A DNA stretch of 37,467 nt, taken from contig NZ_FYEK01000061.1 of assembly GCF_900187885.1 (NCBI RefSeq), forward strand, positions 1 through 37,467, read 5' to 3'. Source of the stretch: Thermoflexus hugenholtzii JAD2 (lineage in GTDB: Bacteria; Chloroflexota; Anaerolineae; Thermoflexales; Thermoflexaceae). Made by a program: the position numbers and the translations under genes. The notes beneath the pieces are model-generated. The model was not told the origin of the DNA, made no database searches, and worked only from the letters and a program-made list of their open reading frames with translations. Below are positions 23,287 through 30,767 of the stretch, in pieces (the first letter of the stretch is position 1; every line of letters begins with the position of its first letter).

Positions 23287-24591
23287 TCACCGCACGGGCT
23301 CTCGTGAGGCCCGTTCGGCCTCGGAGTGTTCCAGATAAGGGCGGAAGGCAGCCAGCAGCCGGGCGGGCAGCCGGCCCGAGAGGGTGACCTCGCTGTCAGT
23401 GTGGGCTTCCCACTCCACCATGCCCTGCTCATAGAACAGGGCGATGAGGTCCCCCCGGCTCAGGGGCAGCCGCACCCGCACTGACGTGAGGCTCTGATAG
23501 AGGATCGCCTCCACCTTGCGCAGCAGGTCCTCCAGGCCGATGCCGTAGGCGGCGGAGATGGCCACGAAGTCGGGATGTTCCGCGGCCAGGGCGCGGGCCT
23601 GCTCCGGGTCCGGAAGCCGGTCGATCTTGTTGAGGGCGGTGATCATCGGGATGTCCTGCACCCCGATCTCCCGCAGGGTGCGGATCACCACCTGGGCCTG
23701 TTGCCGGGCGTTGGGATGGGTGATGTCGAGGACGTGGATGATCAGGTCGGCCTCGTTGATCTCCTCCAGGGTGGCCCGGAAGGCGGCCACCAGCGGATGG
23801 GGGAGCTTCTGGATGAACCCGACGGTGTCAGTGAAGAGGGCGATGCCTCCCGCGGGGAGCTTCACCCGCCGCGTGGTGGGGTCCAGGGTGGCGAAGAGCT
23901 GGTCGGCCACCAGGACGTGGGCCCCGGAGACGGCGTTGAGGAGGGTGGACTTGCCGGCGTTGGTGTAGCCCACCAGGGCGACCACCGGGATCTGGGCGCG
24001 GCGTCGCCGCTCGCGGTAGCGCTGGCGGTGGGCCCGCACCTCCTCCAGTTCGCGCTTGAGATGGGCGATGCGCTCCTTGATCCGCCGGCGGTCGATCTCC
24101 AGCTGCTTCTCGCCGGGCCCCCGCAGGCCCACCCCGCTGATCCCCCCGCGGCCGAAGGAGCCGCCGGCCTGCTGGGCCAGGTTCTGCCAGCGCCGGGTCA
24201 GCCGGGGCAGGCGATATTCATACTGGGCCAGCTCCACCTGGAGGGCCCCTTCCCGGGTGTGGGCATGCTGGGCGAAGATGTCAAGGATCAGGGCCGTGCG
24301 GTCCAGCACCCGCACCTCGTCGCCAAAGGCGTTCTCCAGGTTGCGTTGCTGGGAGGGGGAGAGCTCATCGTCGAAGATGACCATGTTGGCGTTCATGGCC
24401 CGGACCAGGGCGCGGATCTCCTCCACCTTCCCGGGCCCGATGTAGGTGGCGGGGTGGATCCGGCGCAGGCGCTGGACCGCCCGGCCGACGACCTCCACGC
24501 CGGCCGTGCGGGCCAGCTGCGCCAGCTCGTCCAGGGAGTCCTCCACGGGCAGCAGCCCCGGCTTCCCATAGACTTCCGTGCCGACCAGCAC
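23287..24591 (-). CDS. hflX: GTPase HflX
   Basis: Ribosome-associated GTPase that can split stalled or hibernating ribosomes. The N-terminal domain (residues about 1-160) starts LVGTEVYGKPGLLP and holds the linker GRGGISGVGLRGPGEKQLE. The G domain has G1 [13 protein letters not shown]3 DTVGFI and G4 NKID. The C-terminal part is as usual. The stated start is GTG 24591. An ATC at 24636, in frame and well spaced from AAGGAGGTG, may be the real start, giving 15 more residues (ending TAPVDRA); no ATG, GTG or TTG occurs between, and the frame is closed at the TAA of the 37-residue gene upstream. Confidence 0.93.
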   Translation of the reverse strand: MLVGTEVYGKPGLLPVEDSLDELAQLARTAGVEVVGRAVQRLRRIHPATYIGPGKVEEIRALVRAMNANMVIFDDELSPSQQRNLENAFGDEVRVLDRTALILDIFAQHAHTREGALQVELAQYEYRLPRLTRRWQNLAQQAGGSFGRGGISGVGLRGPGEKQLEIDRRRIKERIAHLKRELEEVRAHRQRYRERRRRAQIPVVALVGYTNAGKSTLLNAVSGAHVLVADQLFATLDPTTRRVKLPAGGIALFTDTVGFIQKLPHPLVAAFRATLEEINEADLIIHVLDITHPNARQQAQVVIRTLREIGVQDIPMITALNKIDRLPDPEQARALAAEHPDFVAISAAYGIGLEDLLRKVEAILYQSLTSVRVRLPLSRGDLIALFYEQGMVEWEAHTDSEVTLSGRLPARLLAAFRPYLEHSEAERASREPVR

Positions 24592-24657
24592 GGCGCGATC
24601 GACCGGGGCCGTCGTCTCCCGGGTTTCTCGTCCGATCGGACACCTCCTTGTCCGCGG

Positions 24658-24771
24658 TTAGGGGCGCGGGGCACCGGACCGGCGTCCTTCTCGCCAGGCG
24701 GTCCAGAGCGCCCATCCGAAGACCAGGGCTTCGAACAGGGCAGCGGCGATGAGATAGGGCTCATAGCTCAT
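24658..24771 (-). CDS. 37-residue single-helix membrane microprotein
   Basis: ATG 24771 lies three bases after the aminotransferase stop, with GGGTGAGGG as ribosome site. The product begins MSYEPYLIAAALFEALVF and continues with GWALWTAWREGRR and a short Pro-rich end, giving one membrane helix followed by a positive cytoplasmic tail. The frame ends at TAA 24658-24660, just before the AAGGAGG of hflX. It is too short for most gene finders. No family is recognised. Tight packing between two genes of the same direction supports translation. Confidence 0.55.
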   Translation of the reverse strand: MSYEPYLIAAALFEALVFGWALWTAWREGRRSGAPRP

Positions 24772-24774
24772 CCC

Positions 24775-25953
24775 TCACCCTCCCAGAGCCTGCTGGAAGG
24801 CCTGGATGCGGCGCGCGGCTTCCTCCAGGCGGGGGACCGGCTGGACCAGGGAGATCCGGATGTAGCCTTCGCCGGCCTCGCCGAACATGGCCCCGGGGGC
24901 GACGGAGACGCCGGTGGCCTCCAGCAGCCGGGCGGCGTAATCGGCGCTGCGCCAGCCCTCGGGCAGCCGCGCCCACACATAAATCGTGGCACGGGGCCGC
25001 TCCGTCGTCAAGCCCGCGGCGTTCAGGGCGTCCACCATCACGTCCCGCCGCCGGGCGTATTCGGCGTTGCGCTCCGCCATCCACTCGTCGTCGTGGGTGA
25101 GGGCCACGGCCGCGGCCTCCTGGATGGGGCGGAAGTGCCCGGAGTCGATGTTGCTTTTGAGCCGGGCCAGGGTGCCCACCACCTCCGCGTTGCCCACCAG
25201 CATCCCCACACGCCAGCCGGCCATGTTGTGGGATTTGGAGAGGGAGTAGAACTCCACGGCCACCTCTTTGGCCCCCGGGACGCTGAGGACGCTGGGGGCT
25301 CGGTAGCCGTCGAAGGCGACGTCGGCGTAGGGGTTATCGTAGGCCAGGAGCAGGTTGTGCCGGCGGGCGAAAGCCACCGCCTCCGTTAGGAACTCCGGGG
25401 TGGGGCAGGCGGCGGTGGGATTGTTGGGATAGTTCAGCCAGAGGATCTTCGCCCGGGCCAGGACCTCGGCGGGGATCTCGGAGAAATCCGGGAACCAGCC
25501 CCGCTCCCGCCGCAGCGGCATGTAGAAGACATCGGCCCCGGCCGCCAGGGCCCCATCCGTGTAGGTGGGGTATCCCGGGGAGGGGACTAAGGCGACATCC
25601 CCTGGGCCCAGGTAGGCCAGGCTCAGGTTGAAGATCCCCTCCTTGGAGCCGATGAGGATCAGGACCTCGCGGTCGGGGTCGAGCGCCACGCCGAAGCGGC
25701 GGGCGTAGAAGCGGGCCACCGCCTGGCGCAGGGCGGGGATCCCCCGGTAGCCGGCGTAACCGTGGGCCCGGGGGTCCCGCGCGCTTTTTTCCATGGCCTC
25801 GAGGATGAAGGATGGGGGGGCCATATCCGGGCTGCCGATGTCCAGGCGGATGACGTCGCGGCCCTCTGCCTGGAGCTCCGCGATCCGCCGCTCCAGGGCG
25901 GCGAAGGGATACGGCTTCAGGCGCTGCATGCGCTCCGAGGGGGCAGGCGGCAT
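24775..25953 (-). CDS. Class I/II aminotransferase (LL-diaminopimelate aminotransferase-like)
   Basis: PLP-dependent transaminase of 392 residues. SLSKSHNMAGWRVG includes the PLP lysine; YPNNPTAACPT and DIGSPDMAPPSFILEAM are the other fold-type-I markers, as in LL-DAP aminotransferases, which convert tetrahydrodipicolinate to LL-diaminopimelate in lysine and cell-wall synthesis. The GYPTYTDGALAAGA element also fits. Substrate remains inferred because related enzymes act on Asp, Ala or aromatic acids. ATG 25953 is chosen over an earlier one at 26010 because GGAGGTGGAAGGGAG is directly upstream. Confidence 0.85.
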   Translation of the reverse strand: MPPAPSERMQRLKPYPFAALERRIAELQAEGRDVIRLDIGSPDMAPPSFILEAMEKSARDPRAHGYAGYRGIPALRQAVARFYARRFGVALDPDREVLILIGSKEGIFNLSLAYLGPGDVALVPSPGYPTYTDGALAAGADVFYMPLRRERGWFPDFSEIPAEVLARAKILWLNYPNNPTAACPTPEFLTEAVAFARRHNLLLAYDNPYADVAFDGYRAPSVLSVPGAKEVAVEFYSLSKSHNMAGWRVGMLVGNAEVVGTLARLKSNIDSGHFRPIQEAAAVALTHDDEWMAERNAEYARRRDVMVDALNAAGLTTERPRATIYVWARLPEGWRSADYAARLLEATGVSVAPGAMFGEAGEGYIRISLVQPVPRLEEAARRIQAFQQALGG

Positions 25954-26048
25954 CTCCCTTCCACCTCCATGGTTTCCCCCTATTGTATCTGGCAGACAGG
26001 AAATCCGCATAGGATGGCTGGGGTGCAGGGCCTTTCAGATTTTCTGGG

Positions 26049-26125
26049 CGTGTAGGGCAACTGCTCGCAGTTGCCCCACATAATGCGCGGGTCCGGTAGG
26101 GACGACCCGCCGGGTCGCCCGATCA
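26049..26125. repeat. Two GTAGGG-type hairpins
   Basis: First: GGGCAACTGC, loop TC, GCAGTTGCCC (about 26054-26076), a perfect 10-base-pair stem. Second: GGGACGACCC-GCC-GGGTCGCCC (about 26098-26120), with one mismatch. Both are led by GTAGGG, as is the hairpin at 21029-21051 on the minus strand. They fill the gap between the aminotransferase and the PHP gene; no gene or RNA is seen besides them. Confidence 0.7.
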
Positions 26126-26944
26126 CGGCCGGCGCGCGCGCAGCCGGTCCACCGTGTGGGGGGGGACCGGGAGGGCTCCGAGGAGGATGCGGCCGTCGGG
26201 GGTGGGACCGTGGAAGTCGCTGCCGCCGGTGGGGACCAGGTCGTAGATCCGGGCGATCTCCATCAACCGGGCGGTGTCGGCCTCGGAGTGGTCAGGATGA
26301 TAGACCTCCAGGCCGGCCAACCCGGCCTCCCACAGGCTCCGGAGATCCCGGGGGAGGCCGGAGCGGCCCGGGTGGGCCAGGACCGCCACCCCCCCGGCGG
26401 CCCGGATCCGCGCGATGACCTCCTGGGGATCCACGGGCCGCCGGGGCACATAGGCCGGGCGATCCCGTCCCAGGTAACGGCGGAAGGCCTCCGCCTCGTC
26501 GGCCACGTAGCCTTGTTCCACCATCGCCCGGGCCAGATGCGGGCGCCCCAGCACGTCCCCCCGGGCCAGCTCCAGCACCCGCTCCCAGGGGACCGGCAGC
26601 CCCAGCCGGGCTAGGCGCTCGGCCATTGCCCGGATCCGCTCCACCCGCTCCGCCTGCATGGCCTCCAGCATACGGAGCAGCTCCGGGTGGAGGGGATCGA
26701 TGAAGTAGCCCAGCAGGTCGATCTCCTCCTCCGGGCCGCCGACGCTGATCTCCACACCGGGGATCACCTCCAGGGGGGTGCCGCGGGCATGGGCCGCCGC
26801 CTCGAGGACACCCTGGGTGGTCTCATGGTCGGTGATGGCCAGGTATCGGAGGCCGCGCGAGAGGGCCTCCTGCACCACCCGGGCGGGGGTCCACAGGCCA
26901 TCCGAGGCGGTGGTGTGGACGTGGAGGTCGAGGCGGACGCTCAT
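26123..26944 (-). CDS. PHP domain phosphoesterase
   Basis: Metal-dependent phosphoesterase of 273 residues. HVHTTASDG near the N-terminus, ITDHETTQG, the Glu in PGVEISVG, and AHPGRSG and GGSDFHG together give the four PHP metal-site motifs. Similar proteins (YciV/TrpH, RNase AM) hydrolyse 3',5'-nucleoside bisphosphates or RNA ends; which applies here is not known. ATG 26944 overlaps the spoVS stop by four bases as ATGA, so the two are translated together. Confidence 0.9.
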   Translation of the reverse strand: MSVRLDLHVHTTASDGLWTPARVVQEALSRGLRYLAITDHETTQGVLEAAAHARGTPLEVIPGVEISVGGPEEEIDLLGYFIDPLHPELLRMLEAMQAERVERIRAMAERLARLGLPVPWERVLELARGDVLGRPHLARAMVEQGYVADEAEAFRRYLGRDRPAYVPRRPVDPQEVIARIRAAGGVAVLAHPGRSGLPRDLRSLWEAGLAGLEVYHPDHSEADTARLMEIARIYDLVPTGGSDFHGPTPDGRILLGALPVPPHTVDRLRARRP

Positions 26945-27201
26945 CGCTTTTCGATGACGAAGCGGATGGCTGTCCGCTCCTGGTCGTTGATCTTGACGTC
27001 GGTGAACTCGGGGATGCAGACGATGTCGATGCCATCCTGGGCGAGGTAGGTGCGGGCGATGCAGATGGCCTTGACCGCCTGGTTGACGGCCCCGGCCCCG
27101 ATGGCCTGCACCTCCGCCCGCCCGCGCTCCCGGATGACACCTGCGATGGCGCCGGCCACGGCTGTGGTGCGTGACTTGGCAGCAACCTTAATGGTATCCA
27201 T
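26941..27201 (-). CDS. spoVS: Stage V sporulation protein S (SpoVS)
   Basis: 86-residue Alba-like protein. The start MDTIKVAAKSRTTAVAGAIA, then RAEVQAIGAGAVNQAVKAI and a C-terminal ERTAIRFVIEKR match SpoVS along nearly the whole length. SpoVS affects sporulation and septation in Bacillus but also occurs in non-sporulating Thermus and Chloroflexota relatives, where its role is unclear. ATG 27201 with GGAGGGAG. Overlaps the PHP gene, so the pair may act together, for instance on nucleic acids. A TATAAT and a small palindrome lie upstream. Confidence 0.94.
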   Translation of the reverse strand: MDTIKVAAKSRTTAVAGAIAGVIRERGRAEVQAIGAGAVNQAVKAICIARTYLAQDGIDIVCIPEFTDVKINDQERTAIRFVIEKR

Positions 27202-27346
27202 GCTCTCCCTCCGTGGGGCTGAAGGATGGCGATGGGAAACCGCGGCCTGTGGTGAGGGATGCGCTTTCCGGTTGAGCGGCAGACCTCCTCCCGTGGATTC
27301 AGGGCAACGGAGGGAGCGACCCGCCGTTGCGGCCGGTTTGGGGAAT

Positions 27347-27375
27347 ATTATAACCTGGAGCGCCACAATGTGGCG
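27347..27375 (-). promoter_or_regulatory. Candidate promoter and operator-like palindrome before spoVS
   Basis: Minus strand TATAAT at 27352-27347 is a perfect -10 box. Just upstream, at 27361-27375, is a perfect 6-3-6 palindrome CGCCAC-AAT-GTGGCG, where a -35 region would overlap. No good -35 hexamer is seen. A repressor could bind there, but this is inference. Confidence 0.4.
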
Positions 27376-27410
27376 TAGGGCTTGAGGGAGCCGGCAGCGC
27401 AGCCCCGCCT

Positions 27411-27647
27411 TCAGCGGGACAGCCGCCGGACGATGCGCCCCCGGCTCAGGTCGTAGGGGGAGAGCTCCACCAGCACCCGGTCCCCCAGGAGCACGCGAAT
27501 GTAATACATCCGCATCCGGCCGGAGAGGTGGGCCAGCACCTCATGGCCGTTGTCCAGGCGGACCTTGAACATCGTATTCGGAAGGGTCTCCACCACAGTG
27601 CCTTCCACCTGGATGACATCCTTGGCCTTCTCGCCGCCTTTCGCCAT
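27411..27647 (-). CDS. infA: Translation initiation factor IF-1
   Basis: Binds the ribosomal A site during initiation. 78 residues, an S1-type OB fold: [39 protein letters not shown], and [18 protein letters not shown] are nearly the consensus. Slightly longer than usual (72) because of a short MAKGGEKAK lead. ATG 27647 with GGGAGG upstream. It stands alone here rather than in the ribosomal protein operon, where it is often found between secY/map and rpmJ. Confidence 0.96.
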   Translation of the reverse strand: MAKGGEKAKDVIQVEGTVVETLPNTMFKVRLDNGHEVLAHLSGRMRMYYIRVLLGDRVLVELSPYDLSRGRIVRRLSR

Positions 27648-27700
27648 CGAGCCTCCCGGGACCTCGAGGGTTGTCTCTTCGGACGCGATGCTTCATCCAT

Positions 27701-27706
27701 ATTTTA
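27701..27706 (-). promoter_or_regulatory. Candidate -10 box for infA
   Basis: TAAAAT on the minus strand, 53 bases before the infA start, with a poor TTCTCC 17 bases further upstream. It is the only A+T-rich stretch in this gap, hence listed, but support is weak. Confidence 0.3.
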
Positions 27707-27746
27707 GCGGGGATCCGGAGGGAGGAGAATCCGCACGGACTCCTCC

Positions 27747-28121
27747 TCATCGCCCCTGCAGCCGCATCCACCAGGCCTGCCAGGGGAGGGGAGTGGGGGT
27801 AGGGGTAGGAGGAGATGGCGGAGGAGAGGCCGACGGGGTCCACGATAGGCGGTAGGGGGTTTCGTTTGGGCGGACCATCCCGGCCTCCAAGCGGGCCCAG
27901 CGGGCGACGAACTCCTCGCTCTGGACGTAGCGGGCCTGTTCGGCCAGGCGGGTTGCTCGGGCCTGTTCGGTGGCGATGGCCGCGCGCAGGCGCTCCGCCC
28001 GTTCCACCCGCTGCCGGTAGATCTCCAGGTTCTCCCAGGCGATGTGGGCCAGGGCGAGCAGGGCGGCCAGCACGGTGAGGCGGACCCCCCAGCGCCATAT
28101 CCGATCCAGCCAGCGGCGCAT
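27747..28121 (-). CDS. FtsB/DivIC-like septum formation initiator protein
   Basis: 124 residues in the FtsB/DivIC layout: a short basic cytoplasmic start (MRRWLDRIWRWG), one membrane helix (LTVLAALLALAHIAW), an external coiled coil (YRQRVERAERLRAAIATEQA), and the usual short YVQSEEFVARWARLEAGMV stretch with the family's (E)xxAR-x3-(M)V-like pattern, here ARWARLEAGMV. The last 30 residues are rich in Pro, Ser and Thr, unlike most FtsB proteins. It would join FtsL-type proteins at the division site. ATG 28121 follows AAGGAAG. Downstream of the tRNA terminator, so it needs its own promoter, which is not evident. Confidence 0.8.
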   Translation of the reverse strand: MRRWLDRIWRWGVRLTVLAALLALAHIAWENLEIYRQRVERAERLRAAIATEQARATRLAEQARYVQSEEFVARWARLEAGMVRPNETPYRLSWTPSASPPPSPPTPTPTPLPWQAWWMRLQGR

Positions 28122-28161
28122 GCGGCGCTTCCTTACTCAGGAGTTGGACAGGCGCTTTTCT

Positions 28162-28197
28162 CAACAAAAAGCCCGGAGGCGGGAGCGGCCTCCGGGC
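28162..28197 (-). terminator. Rho-independent terminator after tRNA-Leu
   Basis: On the minus strand GCCCGGAGGC (28197-28188), 7-base loop, GCCTCCGGGC (28180-28171), then TTTTTGTTG. A perfect 10-base-pair G+C-rich stem directly followed by a T-run, starting two bases beyond the tRNA. Confidence 0.92.
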
Positions 28198-28199
28198 AG

Positions 28200-28283
28200 T
28201 GCCGGGGGCGGGATTTGAACCCGCACGGGCGCATGCCCACCACGCCCTGAACGTGGCGCGTCTGCCAGTTCCGCCACCCCGGC
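28200..28283 (-). tRNA. tRNA-Leu (anticodon CAG)
   Basis: The 84-base sequence (minus strand) starts GCCGGGGTGGCGGAACTGGC and ends with the T-arm GGGTTCAAATCCC and the matching CCCCGGC plus discriminator A. The anticodon stem CCACG/CGTGG encloses the loop TTCAGGG with anticodon CAG, reading CUG, which is common in this G+C-rich genome. A long variable arm (GGGCGCATGCCC) marks it as class II. CCA is not encoded. Confidence 0.96.
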
Positions 28284-28295
28284 GTTTCGTTTTCA

Positions 28296-28323
28296 ATTCT
28301 ACCAGGGCCGTCCGGGATGTCAA
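28296..28323 (-). promoter_or_regulatory. Sigma-70-type promoter for tRNA-Leu
   Basis: TTGACA (28323-28318), 16-base spacer, TAGAAT (28301-28296) on the minus strand. Transcription would start near 28289, a few bases before the mature 5' end at 28283. With the terminator at 28162 it makes an independent transcription unit. Confidence 0.85.
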
Positions 28324-28361
28324 ATCCGCCGGGGCGGCGGCTTCATCCTCCGGAAGCTCCC

Positions 28362-30623
28362 TCACCGAACGCCGGCGAGGGCCTGGGCGCGCTCCTGAGC
28401 GTCCAGGGCGGCGATAGCCGCGATGAAGACGATGTCCTGGACCTCGTCGCCGGTCTGGAGCACGTGGACGGGCTTGCCCATCCCCAGAAGGATCGGCCCG
28501 ATGGCCTGGGCGTTCCCGAGGCGCTGCAGCAGCTTATACGAGACGTTCGCCGCCTCCAGGTCCGGGAAGACCAGCACGTTGGCGTCCTTCACCCGGCTGA
28601 AGGGGTAGCGCTCCTCGATGATCTCCGGCACCACCGCCGTGTCGGCCTGCATCTCCCCGTCGATCAGGATGTCCGGCCGCCGCTGGCGCACGATCTCCAC
28701 GGCCTGGCGCACCTTCTCGGAGAGCGGGTGGCGGGTGCTGCCGAAGTTGGAGAAGGAGAGCATGGCCACCCGCGGCTCAATGTCGAAGCGCCGGGCGAAG
28801 TCGGCCGCCATGATGGCGATCTCCGCCAGGTCCTCGGCTGTGGGTTCGATGTTCACCGTGGCGTCGGTGAAGAAGTAGACCTTCTCCTTCACGATCATGA
28901 TGTAAAGCCCGGCGACCTTGCGCATGCCCTCCCGGACCCCCACGACCTGGAGGGCGGGGCGGATGACGGCGGGGTAGTCGTAGGTGAGGCCGGAGATGAA
29001 GGCGTCGGCGTCCCCCATCTCGACCATCATGGGCCCGAAGTAGTTGGGCTCCCGCATCAGCGTGCGGGCCAGGGGGAGGGTGACGCCTTTGCGCTGCCGC
29101 TTCTCGTAGAGGCGCTGGGCGTATTCCTCCAGCCGCGGGAACTCGGGCGGGTAGACGATCTCCGGCTGGCAGCGCAGCCCCAGCTCCTCGATGCGCCGGC
29201 GGATGACCTCGGGGCGCCCGATGAGGATGGGCCGGCCGATCCCCTCCTCCTGGATCAGGGCGGCGGCCCGCAGGATCTTGGGCTCCTCGCCCTCCCCGAA
29301 GGCGATGCGCTTGGGGGCCGCCTTCGCCTTGTTGATGATGAAGCGCATCACCTGGGTGCCCTTGCCCAGCCGGGCGGCCAGCCGCTCCCGGTATTCCTCG
29401 ACGTCGATGTGGATCCGCGCCACGCCGGTCTCCATGGCCGCCTGGGCGACCGCCGGCGCCTCCCAGAGCATCACCCGCGGGTCCAGCGGCTTCGGGATGA
29501 TGTAGTCCGGCCCGAAGCGCAGCGTCTCCAGCCCGTAGGCCTTCAGCACGCTGTCCGGCACGTCCTCCCGGGCCAGGGCGGCCAGGGCCCGGGCCGCGGC
29601 CAGCTTCATCTCGTCGTTGATCGCCCGCGCCCGCACGTCCAGGGCCCCGCGGAAGATGAAGGGGAAGCCCAGGACGTTGTTGACCTGGTTGGGGTAATCG
29701 CTGCGGCCGGTGGCCACGATGGCGTCGGGGCGGACCTCCTTGGCCAGCTCGTAGCGGATCTCGGGGTCCGGGTTGGCCAGGGCGAAGATGATGGGCCGCT
29801 CGGCCATGGATTTCACCATCTCGGGGGTGAGCACGTCCGCCACTGAGAGGCCCAGGAAGACGTCGGCTCCCCGGATGGCCTCGGCGAGGGTGCGGGCCTC
29901 GGTGTCGGCGGCGAAGCGCTCCTTGTAGGGGTTCATCCCCTCCTTGCGTCCCTTGTAGATCACCCCCTTCGTGTCCAGCAGGATGAGGTTCTCCTTGCGC
30001 ACCCCCAGCTTCACCCAGAGATCGGCGCAGGCGATGCCGGAGGCCCCCGCGCCGTTGATCACCACCTTGATCTCATCGATGCGCTTGCCCACCAGCTCCA
30101 GGGCGTTGAGCAGGGCGGCCGCGGAGATCACCGCCGTCCCATGCTGGTCGTCGTGGAAGACCGGGATGTCCAGGGTAGCCCGCAGGGTTTCCTCGATGTA
30201 GAAGCACTCCGGCGCCTTGATGTCCTCCAGGTTGATCCCCCCGAAGGTGGGGGCGATGGCCTGCACCACCCGGATGAACTCATCCGGATCCCGGGTGTTC
30301 ACCTCGATGTCGATGGCATCCACATCGGCGAACTTCTTGAAGAGCACCGCCTTGCCTTCCATCACCGGCTTGGAGGCCAGGGCCCCCCGATCCCCCAGGC
30401 CCAGGATGGCGGTGCCGTTGGAGATCACCGCCACCAGGTTCCCCTTGATGGTATATTCATAAGCCAGGTCTGGGTCCTTCTCGATCTCCAGGACCGGATA
30501 CGCCACGCCCGGGCTGTAGGCCAGGGAGAGGTCCCGCTGGGTGATCATGGGCTTGGTGGGGACGATCTCCAGCTTGCCCGGACGGCCTTTGCGGTGGTAT
30601 TCCAGGGCGTCTTCCCGGAGCAT
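28362..30623 (-). CDS. maeB: NADP-dependent malic enzyme with phosphotransacetylase-like domain
   Basis: 753-residue two-domain enzyme. The N-terminal part (about 1-425) is a malic enzyme, with [32 protein letters not shown], the NAD(P) motif [13 protein letters not shown] and ANPDPEI; it decarboxylates malate to pyruvate. The C-terminal part (about 430-753) resembles phosphotransacetylase ([33 protein letters not shown]). In MaeB the C-terminal domain is regulatory, often for acetyl-CoA, rather than catalytic. Start ATG 30623 with AAGGAGG. Not in a clear operon with the radical SAM gene, 144 bases upstream. Confidence 0.94.
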   Translation of the reverse strand: MLREDALEYHRKGRPGKLEIVPTKPMITQRDLSLAYSPGVAYPVLEIEKDPDLAYEYTIKGNLVAVISNGTAILGLGDRGALASKPVMEGKAVLFKKFADVDAIDIEVNTRDPDEFIRVVQAIAPTFGGINLEDIKAPECFYIEETLRATLDIPVFHDDQHGTAVISAAALLNALELVGKRIDEIKVVINGAGASGIACADLWVKLGVRKENLILLDTKGVIYKGRKEGMNPYKERFAADTEARTLAEAIRGADVFLGLSVADVLTPEMVKSMAERPIIFALANPDPEIRYELAKEVRPDAIVATGRSDYPNQVNNVLGFPFIFRGALDVRARAINDEMKLAAARALAALAREDVPDSVLKAYGLETLRFGPDYIIPKPLDPRVMLWEAPAVAQAAMETGVARIHIDVEEYRERLAARLGKGTQVMRFIINKAKAAPKRIAFGEGEEPKILRAAALIQEEGIGRPILIGRPEVIRRRIEELGLRCQPEIVYPPEFPRLEEYAQRLYEKRQRKGVTLPLARTLMREPNYFGPMMVEMGDADAFISGLTYDYPAVIRPALQVVGVREGMRKVAGLYIMIVKEKVYFFTDATVNIEPTAEDLAEIAIMAADFARRFDIEPRVAMLSFSNFGSTRHPLSEKVRQAVEIVRQRRPDILIDGEMQADTAVVPEIIEERYPFSRVKDANVLVFPDLEAANVSYKLLQRLGNAQAIGPILLGMGKPVHVLQTGDEVQDIVFIAAIAALDAQERAQALAGVR

Positions 30624-30767
30624 GGGAACCTCCTTGCTGGGTAAGCTGTGCCGGATCCGCGCCTTCCACCTTACCCCCGCGCCGGAGGCCCGGCAAACCG
30701 GTCCGGGGCGGGCTGTCCTGGGACTTCCTAATCTGTCCTGAATGGAGTTACGGCGCCGTTACATCGT

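Noticed and set aside
23575-25389. 604-codon plus-strand frame opposite hflX and the aminotransferase
   Set aside because: Antisense shadow of two clear genes; Gly/His/Asp-rich sequence with no known fold. The same holds for frames at 7689-9071 and 28317-29846.
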